Assembly (NCBI GenBank): GCA_902770965.1
Contig: CACXUY010000005.1
Span: forward strand, 91,880-155,879
Source: an uncultured Lachnospiraceae bacterium
GTDB lineage: Bacteria > Bacillota > Clostridia > Lachnospirales > Lachnospiraceae
DNA length: 64,000 nt
Reading direction: 5' to 3'
Shown piece after piece: positions 40,526 to 49,339 of this stretch. Made by a program: the position numbers and the translations under genes. The notes beneath the pieces are model-generated. The model saw only the letters and a program-made list of their open reading frames with translations, had not been told where the DNA came from and did no database searches. Positions within the stretch are counted from its first letter, which is position 1. Every line of letters begins with the position of its first letter.

Positions 40526-41668
40526 TCAGGTCAGTGACCTGAACGTATCGAGCACTATCTCCGCTGACCGCGCCCAGTTGTACATCCCGGCGCGTTCCAC
40601 TCCGCGCTTCGACAAATCAGCCCGCAGCTCAGAGTCACAGATTAACTTCTCCATGCCTTCGCTGATGTCCTCTATAGAGAAAGGTTCCACCAGGATAGCC
40701 GCGTCTCCCACGACCTCCTTGAGCGAATTGCCGTTTGTGGTCAGAACAGGAACACCACAAGCCATTGCCTCAAGCGGCGGAAGCCCGAAGCCTTCGTAGA
40801 GCGACGCAAAGACGAAGCCCATGGCACCGCTGAGTATCAGCGGGACATCTTCATCCGGCACATACCCCGTACAGATGACGTCAGACTCGATATTGAGCTC
40901 CGTTATCCGCTGGAAAATATCGCTGTACATCCAGCCCTTGCGGCCCGCGAGAACGAGCGGAGGTATGGTCCTATGCCTTGTCTTCAGAAGCGCGTAAGCC
41001 TCTATCATCCTTACTATGTTCTTGCGAGGCTCAAGCGTGCCCAAATACAGCAGATAATCGTCAGGAAGCCTGTATCTCCCCTTCGTCGAAGCGATGTCTG
41101 TTTTGTCATAGCCGGTGTGGAAACGGTCACTTCTTATTCCTTCCGGCATCACCACAAGCTTCTTGGGATCGACATCGAGATACTTCAGGACCTCGTCCCT
41201 CGTGAACTCAGACACGCAGAATATAGCGTCCGCCCACTTGCAGGCCTTTCCCATGTTAAGGTCGAGCATATTTTTCGTCCTGAACCTGACCGTCTCAGGA
41301 AAAGCCTTGTACCCCATATCATGGAACATGGTCACCTTCCTGCCCTTTACACCCGGCGAGATGTAGTAGTTGAAAAACATCGTCACGTCAGCGTCATTGC
41401 CAAAAAAATGCGAATACGGCACGGGAATTACGTTCCAGGCGGCTTTATAGGCAGTGTAGCTTCCTTTGCCGCACCTCAGGCGAAAGCCCATCTTCATGTA
41501 CTCCCTGAGCGATTCAGGAACGGCCGGTTTTCTCAGACTGTAATAGTTCAGCTGAAGCTCGTCCTCCTTATCCTGCCTGCATATCTCACGTAAAAGACAG
41601 TCGGCCACATAGCCTATGCCGGTCTTCTCTGCTTCCATAAGCAGCTGGGCATCAAAAGCATATCTCAT
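40526..41668 (-). CDS. GT4-family glycosyltransferase
   Basis: This 380-residue protein begins MRYAFDAQLLMEAEKTGIGYV, typical of glycosyltransferases in the mannosyltransferase B (WbdB/WbaZ-like) group. It continues with YLGTLEPRKNIVRMIEAY and FASLYEGFGLPPLEAMACGVPVLTTNGNSLKEVVGDAAILVEP, the acceptor/donor-binding C-terminal core. AGGAGGG sets the start at 41668; the frame is open to 41716. It is co-directional and close to the previous GT4 gene, suggesting successive steps of one glycan. Confidence 0.92.
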   Translation of the reverse strand: MRYAFDAQLLMEAEKTGIGYVADCLLREICRQDKEDELQLNYYSLRKPAVPESLREYMKMGFRLRCGKGSYTAYKAAWNVIPVPYSHFFGNDADVTMFFNYYISPGVKGRKVTMFHDMGYKAFPETVRFRTKNMLDLNMGKACKWADAIFCVSEFTRDEVLKYLDVDPKKLVVMPEGIRSDRFHTGYDKTDIASTKGRYRLPDDYLLYLGTLEPRKNIVRMIEAYALLKTRHRTIPPLVLAGRKGWMYSDIFQRITELNIESDVICTGYVPDEDVPLILSGAMGFVFASLYEGFGLPPLEAMACGVPVLTTNGNSLKEVVGDAAILVEPFSIEDISEGMEKLICDSELRADLSKRGVERAGMYNWARSAEIVLDTFRSLT

Positions 41669-41835
41669 ATATGAACCCTCCTTCTTCCTGGGGAAATGCA
41701 GATCACATCCTGTCAAAAGTTACTGCCAGACAGCAGCACCAGCCACAACCTCAACGCGGCCACAGCTTCAATGCAGCCTCGGCTTCATTGCGGTCATGGC
41801 CTCAGTGCCGCCTCAGCTTCAGGGACACCTCCGTC

Positions 41836-44166
41836 TCAGTGGCAGCCCTTCTCCTTGCAGTACTTATACGCTGTCGGGTCCGTGGGATCCCAGGTGTGCC
41901 ATGAAGGCAGCTTGATTGTTGCGGGCTTCCCGAGAGGTCCCGGATCGGTGCTGTCATAGACTACGACCTTCGTGCCGCTGCTGCAATGATAATAAATCCA
42001 GTACGCCATGCTGGCGGGCACCCTGCAGCAGCCATGAGAACCTGTCTTGCCAAGATTATTGTACGCGCTGACGCTCAATGTCTTATTGTCACCGGATACA
42101 GCATAATATACCGAGTGGAAAAGCATGCCTCCATTGAAACGGCTGCACCACTGTCCCCAGCACGGTCCCATCAATTCCTTCCAACGATACTGGTCTGAAA
42201 TATAGAAGGTTCCGGCTGTCGTAGGGGTAGCGGCAGCGCCGGGCGTGCAAACCGACACCTTAGCGGGTATGTCGTACTTCTTTGTTTCAGAATTATAAGC
42301 ATATGCCGTGACAGTGCAGGCGGTGCGGTTGATCTTCAGGACGTAATTCTTTGTATTGCCAAGCACATCGTCAAGGTCTGTAAGCAGGACTCCGCTCTTG
42401 AGATATCTCTTAAAGCCGTCTATGTATTTCCAGCCGGTATAGGCCTTGCCGTTCACATAATATTTGCCGTTTGACCAGCCCTCGACCACAAGCGGGATTC
42501 CCTTGGACTCGCATATGACGCGGAATTCCTCGGAGCTGATGATGGACTTAAGCATCGCGTCACGAGATGTAGTCCCATCCTTAATCTCTTGAGAGCGTGC
42601 TTTGAGAGTGCTGTCCTCAGGATCTCTGAAAAGCAGACAGCGGTACAAATCCTTGACAAACTGAGCCGCTGATGTCTTTCTTCCCTTATATTCGTCCGAA
42701 TTGAAGAAGCTTTTTATGATATCTACGATGTTCTTGTCATTCAAGGCCTTCTTGATCCAATAATCTATATCCGACGCGGCGACCTTGCCCTTCTCCTGAA
42801 GCAGGTTCTTGTAGAAGCCATTGATCATCTCCGCAAGACCGCTGTTAAGATCCCTGAGCTGCTCAAGCTTCAAGCTTCCGCGCTTGATACCGGCGGCCTT
42901 ACAGAGTCCTCCGAACTCATCTGAACCCACAAAGCCCTGAGCGAGATATTTCCTGGTAAAATTCATCCCGGCAACCCGAAGCCAGTTCTCCTTACCTTCG
43001 GCGTCACTCGACCTTCCAAGAAAAGTGTTGTATAGATCCTCGATATATTTTTCATCAGAGCGCTTGAATGCCTTGTACTCCTCGCTGTCAAGGAAGCCCC
43101 AGGCGACAAGCGCGCCGGTCGCCTCCCCATTCACAAGCGCCCTGATCCAGGAATCAAGGCCTTCCTTGTCAAATCTGCGATTCAGGCAGACCCTGTAAAA
43201 CCTGGCGACGAACTCCGCCACATCGTGATTCAGGTCCGCTATATCATCGGAGATAAATGAACCGGCTTTGATTCCAAGCCTCTTGCACGCCTCCTCGAAT
43301 TCATCGGAGCCGAAAAATCCATCGACGATCTTCTTTCTTGTATATGCCCTGTCAAGTACTTCGATCCAGACCTTGATCTCATCCTCCCTGGGTTCACGGT
43401 TAAGTATCGCCCTATAAAGAGCGATGACAAATTCTCTGTCATTCTGCCCTACAACCGTACTTTCCGCACTGAACATGATGCCTGACGCTACATCCGCCGC
43501 CGTCCTTGTATTGTCCTTCAGGCCGGATGTCCAGTATTCAAGACCTTCAGGCTCTGCATGCCTTCCAAGGAAGCAGACATAAAACCAGTCCACAAACTTC
43601 TCCACCGCGTCAAGCACAGGCTCTGCGGGGACAGTCAAAAATTCTGGGGCAGCTGTTGATTCCGGCGCAGCTGTTGATTCCGGCGCAGCGGTTGATCCCG
43701 GTGAAGTTGTTTCTTCCGGGACAGCCGTTGATCCCGGTGAAGCTGTCTCTTGCGGAGCAGCTATTGATTCCGGGGCGCTCGTCAATCCCGGAACAGCTGA
43801 GAAAACCGGAACTGTCTTTGTCTCCGGGTAAGCTATGTCTTCAGGGGAAGCACTATCTTCCGAAGCGGCTTCTGATTCCAGAATGGCAGTACCCTCATGG
43901 GCAGTTGTATGATCGGGATTGACGATACCGTTTATATCAGGATAAACCGCATCGTTGGCCTGACCTTCGTCAGTCGATCCATGCTCTGCATAAATGTCAC
44001 CTGCTTCATCTGCGCCAGGATTCGCTGATGATGAATAATTTACTTCGACCGTTTGATGTACGGCCGCCAATGCCTTCTCTGCCGCTAAGGCTGCGGGGGA
44101 AAACGTGCCGAATACCATGCCGGCGGCACATACTACTGATACAATTGTTTTTCCTAACCTAACCAA
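41836..44166 (-). CDS. Secreted L,D-transpeptidase with DUF4214 repeats
   Basis: This 776-residue protein starts with TTG at 44166 after AGGAGG and has a signal peptide (hydrophobic 8-28). A Pro/Glu/Thr-rich stretch (about 105-180) has repeated APESTAAPE and GSTAVPEETTSPGSTA units. Tandem DUF4214 units fill about 186-570 (FVDWFYVCFLGRHAEPEG, ALYRAILNREPREDE, FVARFYRVCLNRRFDKEG, DLYNTFLGRSSDAEG). A GW-type segment (GWSNGKYYVNGKAYTGWKYIDG) is near 575-605. The YkuD L,D-transpeptidase domain (about 610-745) has the catalytic GSHGCCRVP with Cys713. It probably crosslinks peptidoglycan or attaches proteins. It is the third DUF4214 protein here with a different cell-wall enzyme. Confidence 0.88.
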   Translation of the reverse strand: MVRLGKTIVSVVCAAGMVFGTFSPAALAAEKALAAVHQTVEVNYSSSANPGADEAGDIYAEHGSTDEGQANDAVYPDINGIVNPDHTTAHEGTAILESEAASEDSASPEDIAYPETKTVPVFSAVPGLTSAPESIAAPQETASPGSTAVPEETTSPGSTAAPESTAAPESTAAPEFLTVPAEPVLDAVEKFVDWFYVCFLGRHAEPEGLEYWTSGLKDNTRTAADVASGIMFSAESTVVGQNDREFVIALYRAILNREPREDEIKVWIEVLDRAYTRKKIVDGFFGSDEFEEACKRLGIKAGSFISDDIADLNHDVAEFVARFYRVCLNRRFDKEGLDSWIRALVNGEATGALVAWGFLDSEEYKAFKRSDEKYIEDLYNTFLGRSSDAEGKENWLRVAGMNFTRKYLAQGFVGSDEFGGLCKAAGIKRGSLKLEQLRDLNSGLAEMINGFYKNLLQEKGKVAASDIDYWIKKALNDKNIVDIIKSFFNSDEYKGRKTSAAQFVKDLYRCLLFRDPEDSTLKARSQEIKDGTTSRDAMLKSIISSEEFRVICESKGIPLVVEGWSNGKYYVNGKAYTGWKYIDGFKRYLKSGVLLTDLDDVLGNTKNYVLKINRTACTVTAYAYNSETKKYDIPAKVSVCTPGAAATPTTAGTFYISDQYRWKELMGPCWGQWCSRFNGGMLFHSVYYAVSGDNKTLSVSAYNNLGKTGSHGCCRVPASMAYWIYYHCSSGTKVVVYDSTDPGPLGKPATIKLPSWHTWDPTDPTAYKYCKEKGCH

Positions 44167-44375
44167 TTCTTAGCCTCCTGCTCTCTGCCCGAGTCCTGCA
44201 TCCTGCAGAATCCGCGCACAAACGGCGCGCCTCGGATTCCTTGTCACCTCTGTCAACGGCAACATTAAATATATCGAAACTGTTCCGAACCGTGCTCTAT
44301 ACGGCCAGGAACAGTATTCGCCGCTGTAATCATGCCTGTTATACTTCCCTTACCCTTCTCCTGATAATCTGTCCG

Positions 44376-44837
44376 TCATTTTCCTTGCCTGGCTCGATTC
44401 ACCTTCGCAAGCTTCTCCAGGCGTATGATACGATCCTCGTGGTCATCCATCTTCGCAATATCCGGCCGCATATCAGTAAATGCCAGCGTAAACTGCCGGA
44501 ATCCGCAGGCAAAAAGATGATTCAGTTCTGTCTGCTGCTCACAGATGGGTTCGATGTAGAAACGCAGGGATTTTCTGGCCGCCCTCTTGAGAATGGTGAT
44601 CACCCTCCCCTTCATGCCGGGCTTGTCGGACTCTATGTCCCTTTCAGGGATAAGCTTGTAAGACTTCATCAGCCTCTGAGCGGCATCCTTCATGTCCCTT
44701 CTGGAAAAAACGGTGATCGGCCCGTTCATGTCCTGGATAGGGATGCGGTCAAAATCCAGGATGCAGTCATGCGGCATCCTGGCTATCTCGTCCTTGACGC
44801 GGCTTACCATGTCCCGCACAGCTTGATTATCAATCAT
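44376..44837 (-). CDS. Small helical protein of the glycan cluster, unknown function
   Basis: This 153-residue protein is largely helical, with ILKRAARKSLRFYIEPICEQQTELNHL near the middle and a coiled-coil-like C-terminus. It has the pattern K..R...RFY.EPI...Q.E.N shared with the protein at 47307. Similar stretches occur at the ends of some glycan methyl- and glycosyl-transferases, so these may be partner subunits or membrane-association modules. The function is unknown. Its start overlaps the GT4 stop as ATGA. Confidence 0.75.
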   Translation of the reverse strand: MIDNQAVRDMVSRVKDEIARMPHDCILDFDRIPIQDMNGPITVFSRRDMKDAAQRLMKSYKLIPERDIESDKPGMKGRVITILKRAARKSLRFYIEPICEQQTELNHLFACGFRQFTLAFTDMRPDIAKMDDHEDRIIRLEKLAKVNRARQGK

Positions 44838-45979
44838 ATCCCGCTCCCTTCCGGCGCGTATACGCCTGCATCTCCTTCAGCCATATCGACAGCCGTCTCC
44901 TCTGCGACCCTTCCTTCTATTACCCTCCTCAGATATCTGCGGATGAGATCGGCCGTCCTGTCATATCCAAAATCTGCCAAACGGGCACGCTGCCCCTCCA
45001 CGACTTTTTTCCGCAGTACCTCATCGGACATCAGCTCTCTCGTCACGGCCGCGGTCAGTTCAGGGTTCTTTTCATCCAAAAGCACGCCGCTGCCTCCCAA
45101 AGTCCACGGTATAGCGGTGGACGCGGCGGCCACTATAGGTATATCAAAATACATCGCTTCAACCAAAGGCACGCAGAATCCTTCATGATCGCTCATGCAC
45201 CAGAAAACCGAAGCAGTGCGGTAAAGAGCAAGTATCGAGGCGAAGGAAATGTGTCCCGTAAACACCACGCTCTCCTCAAGCTCCAGCTCCCTTACATAGC
45301 GCTTCAGCCGCTTTGCATAGCGGTCGCCATCCTGATAAGAACCCGCGAGGATAAGCCTTGAATTCGGTTCATCGCGGTGCAATGCGGCGAAGGCCCGTAT
45401 CAAATCCTCATGCCTCTTGTTCGGAGCTATCCTTCCGGTGAAAAGGATGTTTATTTTGCCGTCAGAGTATTGGCGCATAGTATCCGCATCGGGTTCCTTG
45501 TCATAGTCCTCAAATGGTATGAGTATAGGCGCGACGTCAATCGGGCACCTGTAGCCCATGCGGATGAGATCCTGCCGATTGAACTCGGAATCAGCTATGC
45601 AGTACTCCGCATGGGGAGCGATCGCCCTCGCCTGCGCCAGCCCGCTCCTGCAAAGCTCGAAGCTGATCGGATCATACAGCTTGAAGAAATCAGGCGGCGT
45701 GATATTGTGATAAAATATCACCTTGCGGCAGGGATAGTCCTTGAGCCTCTTGTTCAGCTCCGTTCCGGTCGACAGATGATATATCAGTATATCATTTGCA
45801 GAAAGGCTTGGCATATCGGACACCCTGTGGGCGAAGCCCTTTGGAAGGCGGTAGTCTATGTTCTCGGCATATATGGCGGTGTCCCAGCCATCGTCCTTCA
45901 ATATTTTATAAATAGCCGCGCAGTCATTTCCCACGGCATCGCCGTAGGCTATGGTGGGCAGCATCTGGATGATCTTCAT
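44834..45979 (-). CDS. GT4-family glycosyltransferase
   Basis: This 381-residue protein begins MKIIQMLPTIAYGDAVGNDCAAIYKILKDDGWDTAIYAENI. ILIYHLSTGTELN, FYHNITPPDFF and INILFTGRIAPNKRHEDLIRAF with FWCMSDHEGFCVPLVEAMYFDIPIVAAASTAIPWTLGGSGVLL complete the GT4 fold. It is a close paralogue of the next gene (45976), sharing nearly every motif. Length is normal. Its first 4 bases overlap the end of 45976 and its end overlaps 44376, so the three genes are translated together. Sugar and linkage are not known. Confidence 0.93.
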   Translation of the reverse strand: MKIIQMLPTIAYGDAVGNDCAAIYKILKDDGWDTAIYAENIDYRLPKGFAHRVSDMPSLSANDILIYHLSTGTELNKRLKDYPCRKVIFYHNITPPDFFKLYDPISFELCRSGLAQARAIAPHAEYCIADSEFNRQDLIRMGYRCPIDVAPILIPFEDYDKEPDADTMRQYSDGKINILFTGRIAPNKRHEDLIRAFAALHRDEPNSRLILAGSYQDGDRYAKRLKRYVRELELEESVVFTGHISFASILALYRTASVFWCMSDHEGFCVPLVEAMYFDIPIVAAASTAIPWTLGGSGVLLDEKNPELTAAVTRELMSDEVLRKKVVEGQRARLADFGYDRTADLIRRYLRRVIEGRVAEETAVDMAEGDAGVYAPEGSGI

Positions 45980-47070
45980 CTGGAATCCTCCTGAAAGCTC
46001 GCGATGATCTTTGCGAGATTCGCGCGGAAGCGGGCTGCCGCAATATCATAAGAAAAGCTGCCCAGCTGCATCCATTGTCTCTCAATTATACCTGTCCTCA
46101 TCCCGAAATCGTCCATCAGCGCTTTCGTTACGTGGGCGACCAGCTCCGGCTGCTTGTCATCCAGCAGGACTCCGCTCCCGCCAAGGGTCTCCGGCACGGC
46201 AGAGGAATTGTAAGCTATGATCGGTATCCCAAAATACATCGCTTCGACAAGAGGCACGCAGAATCCCTCATGTTCGCTCAGGCACCAGAAGAACGAGGCG
46301 GTGCGGTACAACGCGATGATTTTATCAAATGGAATATGCCCGGTAAAGAGGATGTCGTTCGAAAGGCCGATGTCACCAACGTATTCAATGAGGTCGTCCA
46401 CATAACGCTCGGAACGGTCATAAGCTCCGGCGATTATGAGGCGGGAATCGGGAACAAGACGATGAAAAACGCGAAAAGCCTGAATAAGGTCACCTTGTTT
46501 TTTGTTCGGCGCAAGCCTGCCCGTGAAGAGAATATTTACTTTTCCGTCAGAAAACCGCCGCATGAAATCCTCATCCGGCTCACGGTCATACTCCCAGAAT
46601 GGTATCAATATCGGCTGCACGTCTACAGGACATCTGTAGCCCATCCTGATAAGCTCCTGACGGTTGAATTCAGAATCTGCCAGGCAATAATCAACAATTC
46701 CTGTCATCATCCTGGTCTGGAAAAGCCCCTCCTCACAGGTCTTATACATCCTATAATTGCTTGGGCTGAGGAAGAATCCGGGCGGCGTGATGTTATGATA
46801 GATAACTACCTTCCGTCCCGGAATGCCGCTTACCTTGAAATTCAGATCCGTCCCGGTTGAGAGGTGGTAGAGCACTATATCGTCATCGTCAAGCCCTGAC
46901 AGCTCGGACAAGGGCTTTGCCGTATCGGCGGGTATACGTTTATCCACGACTCTCGCGTATATTCCGGTATCCCAGCCGTCATGACGCAGGATCCGGTCTA
47001 TGGCAAGGCAGTCGTTCCCTATAGCGTCACCGTACCCCTGATGAAGAAGTACCTGTACGATCTTACTCAT
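45976..47070 (-). CDS. GT4-family glycosyltransferase, paralogue of the next downstream gene
   Basis: This 364-residue protein starts MSKIVQVLLHQGYGDAIGNDCLAIDRIL; GGAGG before 47070 decides the start over a longer frame to 47145. It contains LYHLSTGTDLN, IYHNITPPGFF, VNILFTGRLAPNKKQGDLIQAF and FWCLSEHEGFCVPLVEAMYFGIPIIAYNSSAVPETLGGSGVLL. It is probably the product of tandem duplication with 44834. Two such enzymes next to one another suggest alternating or repeated residues in a polysaccharide chain. A repeat-rich gap separates it from the next upstream gene. Confidence 0.93.
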   Translation of the reverse strand: MSKIVQVLLHQGYGDAIGNDCLAIDRILRHDGWDTGIYARVVDKRIPADTAKPLSELSGLDDDDIVLYHLSTGTDLNFKVSGIPGRKVVIYHNITPPGFFLSPSNYRMYKTCEEGLFQTRMMTGIVDYCLADSEFNRQELIRMGYRCPVDVQPILIPFWEYDREPDEDFMRRFSDGKVNILFTGRLAPNKKQGDLIQAFRVFHRLVPDSRLIIAGAYDRSERYVDDLIEYVGDIGLSNDILFTGHIPFDKIIALYRTASFFWCLSEHEGFCVPLVEAMYFGIPIIAYNSSAVPETLGGSGVLLDDKQPELVAHVTKALMDDFGMRTGIIERQWMQLGSFSYDIAAARFRANLAKIIASFQEDSR

Positions 47071-47165
47071 AGCGACATCCTCCGTCCCGAGCCAACAGCC
47101 TGCCGTCGCAGCCCTGTTCATATCTCCCTTAACAAGCTTCCCCAAATATCTGCCCGCATGATCAT

Positions 47166-47225
47166 CTGCTCATGCAACTGCCTGCTCACACAACTGTCTG
47201 CTCATGCAGCTGTCTGCTCACGCCA
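47166..47225. repeat. 16-bp tandem repeat, about 3.6 copies
   Basis: The unit is ctgctca(t/c)(g/a)ca(a/g)ctg(c/t). Copies begin at 47166, 47182, 47198 and 47214. It lies in the 236-bp gap between the two groups of glycan genes, which also carries a string of cgatca-like hexamers (47269-47302). Confidence 0.85.
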
Positions 47226-47306
47226 TCAAATGCCCACGTCATTTTACGCATAAGCCGTCGTAAAACCGATCAGATCGATCAAACCGATCATAGCGATCAG
47301 ATATTC

Positions 47307-47750
47307 TCACACGTTGAGCTGCTTCTCCAGCTCCGCTATCCTTCTCTCCTGTCTCTCCAGCCTGGCCTTAAGATCCTGATTCTCCTGGATAAAAGCATCA
47401 ACCTGATCCATAGCCATGACTACGTTAGCGTTAAACTCGGCCTGATCATTGACCACAGGTTCGACGTAGAACTGAGTCAGTCTGCGAATGACCTTCTTGA
47501 GCATAATGAAAGGCTTAGCCGTCTTAACGCCCGGCACGTTGAGGTCGCGAAATGACTCCACACGGCTGTGGGTACGGCAAAAATCAATGATGCTGCCAAG
47601 GACTGCATGATCAAAACGCATGGACTCGACGTCATCAAGCCCCCTTGAGCCGCCATCATTAAAGGACAGACGCTTCTCTTCTTCGCTCATAGAATCTATA
47701 GAGCTGTCAATCTCCGCCATGATCTGCCTGACATCTATAACACCTTCCAT
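47307..47750 (-). CDS. Small helical protein of the glycan cluster, related to 44376
   Basis: This 147-residue protein starts MEGVIDVRQIMAEIDSS at 47750, two bases after the glycosyltransferase stop (TGAC-ATG), so translation is coupled. A longer frame to 47951 runs through the neighbour's repeats and is artefactual. It contains MLKKVIRRLTQFYVEPVVNDQAEFNANVV and ends in a leucine-rich coiled coil (DAFIQENQDLKARLERQERRIAELEKQL). It shares the R.L..FY.EP....Q.E.N motif with 44376. Function is unknown; position suggests a glycosyltransferase partner. Confidence 0.78.
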   Translation of the reverse strand: MEGVIDVRQIMAEIDSSIDSMSEEEKRLSFNDGGSRGLDDVESMRFDHAVLGSIIDFCRTHSRVESFRDLNVPGVKTAKPFIMLKKVIRRLTQFYVEPVVNDQAEFNANVVMAMDQVDAFIQENQDLKARLERQERRIAELEKQLNV

Positions 47751-47751
47751 G

Positions 47752-49125
47752 TCATCTTCCCTCCATATCTTCTTCTGACGCGCCATCCTCGGCAGCTTCC
47801 ACGTCCTCGGCAGCTTCCGCGTCATCGGCAGCTTCCGCGTCCTCGGCAGCTTCCGCGTCCTCGGCAGCTTCCACGTCCTCGGTAGCTTCAGCCTCCTCGG
47901 CATCAGCTTTCGGTGCATCCTCCTGCGAGTCAAGCTGCGCCTGTGCGTCAAGCTGCTCCAGGAACTCCATCAAAGAGCCGCACACAGCATCGTGAGAAAA
48001 ATTCTTCAGAACATATTCGCGTCCGTTCTGTGCCATCTGCCTTGCCTCTTCCTGATGGTTCAGTATGTACCTCAGGCAGCCCTCAAACTCCAGATAATTC
48101 TTGAAATAAAGCCCGCCATTGCTCTCCTGAGCGAAATTCCTGGTCACCTCGCACACATCATTGACCAGCACGGGGCTTCCCAGAAGCCAGCTCTCCATGA
48201 TGACCAGTGAAAAGCTCTCTGCCCTCGACGGCTGGCAGAAGACGCTGCAAGCGGCGTACGCATCGTATTTGTCCTGAATATCCACGAAGCCCAGGTCTAT
48301 GACATCCTCACTGTATCGGGCGGGGATGTCCAGCCGGCCTCCGCCTATTATCACCAGCTTCAGCCCGTCACGGCGGCGCTGCTTATACTCGGCAAAATAC
48401 CGTATTAGCAGATCCACGTTCTTACCAGCATCCTTTCTGCCCGCGTACAGGATGAAAGGACCTGATATTCTGTATTTATCGCGGAATCGACCCGGGTCAC
48501 CGGTGATTCCGGTATCCATGCCGATGCCGAGCACCCTGGTCTTTACATTTGACAGGTCATACAAGTCGTTTGCGAGCTTCTCCTCCGGCTTCGCGTTGAA
48601 GAGAAGGCCGCGGACTCTGGGGAAAAGCTTCCGGAATATGTCGAGCTTCGCATAGGATTCATCGTGCAGACAGGGGATGAACACCGCCTTTTTCAGGCAG
48701 GCGAGCGCGCCATAATACGTCGTGCCGAACATATATGGTATGAAAATGAAATACGAATAGTCGCCCTTATGCGAGGAAATATATTCATACAGATCGGGAC
48801 TGTTTACCGACTCCCTGATGTATATCTGCTCCTCATCCGCGTTAATAGGGATATTGTTCATGAGCTTGTAGTTCACGGCGTCAAACCTGGGCGTGTCTCT
48901 GCGGCGGACCTTGAAGCGCCTCACCGCCAGCCCTGCCTCCTGGGTCAGCCCCGGCTTGTGGTAGTCGGTGCTCCAATCGGACGAGAAGCTCTTGACGCAG
49001 GTAGTAAGTATCTCCAGCTCCACTTGTCTTTTCGACAGTTGATGCGCCAGATTGCGGAGCTCCATCTCCGCTCCGCCCGGTATATCCTCGCCATACCAAG
49101 GTATCACAAATCCGATTTTCTTCAT
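47752..49125 (-). CDS. GT4-family glycosyltransferase with an acidic repeat tail
   Basis: This 457-residue protein starts MKKIGFVIPWYGEDIPGGAEMELRNLAHQLS (GGAGG before 49125; frame open to 49161). It has FILYAGRKDAGKNVDLLIRYFAEYKQR and CQPSRAESFSLVIMESWLLGSPVLVNDVCEV, the GT4 core. It closely resembles the lone glycosyltransferase at 12426. The last 65 residues are an Ala/Glu/Asp repeat (EAAEDAEAAED...) coded by 18-bp tandem repeats at about 47786-47892. Such a tail may be variable in length between strains. Its role is unknown. Confidence 0.9.
   Translation of the reverse strand: MKKIGFVIPWYGEDIPGGAEMELRNLAHQLSKRQVELEILTTCVKSFSSDWSTDYHKPGLTQEAGLAVRRFKVRRRDTPRFDAVNYKLMNNIPINADEEQIYIRESVNSPDLYEYISSHKGDYSYFIFIPYMFGTTYYGALACLKKAVFIPCLHDESYAKLDIFRKLFPRVRGLLFNAKPEEKLANDLYDLSNVKTRVLGIGMDTGITGDPGRFRDKYRISGPFILYAGRKDAGKNVDLLIRYFAEYKQRRRDGLKLVIIGGGRLDIPARYSEDVIDLGFVDIQDKYDAYAACSVFCQPSRAESFSLVIMESWLLGSPVLVNDVCEVTRNFAQESNGGLYFKNYLEFEGCLRYILNHQEEARQMAQNGREYVLKNFSHDAVCGSLMEFLEQLDAQAQLDSQEDAPKADAEEAEATEDVEAAEDAEAAEDAEAADDAEAAEDVEAAEDGASEEDMEGR
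47786..47892. repeat. 18-bp tandem repeats inside the glycosyltransferase gene
   Basis: Units of tcctcggcagcttccgcg and close variants repeat about six times in frame, giving hexapeptides of the EDAEAA type near the C-terminus of the 47752 product. In-frame repeats such as these usually change in number by slippage. Confidence 0.85.
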
Positions 49126-49339
49126 GTTCTGCCTCCGCCGGCCTCGAGCCGAATCATCCACATACTTTGCGGCCTGCTTCCAATATTTCTACACTTCCAT
49201 ATATCCATGCTTCTGTATTTCTATGCGTCTATGCGTCTGCACTTCTATATGTCTAAGCCTCTGTATGCCTTCGCTTCTGTATTCCTATGCTTCCTGCTTA
49301 GGATTCCTGATTTCCATATCATAAGACTCGGCTCATATC

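Noticed and set aside
47751..47951. Longer N-terminus for the small helical protein, rich in PRTRKLPRTWKL
   Set aside because: It is only the other-frame reading of the neighbouring glycosyltransferase tail repeats; ATG at 47750 next to the stop is the sensible start.
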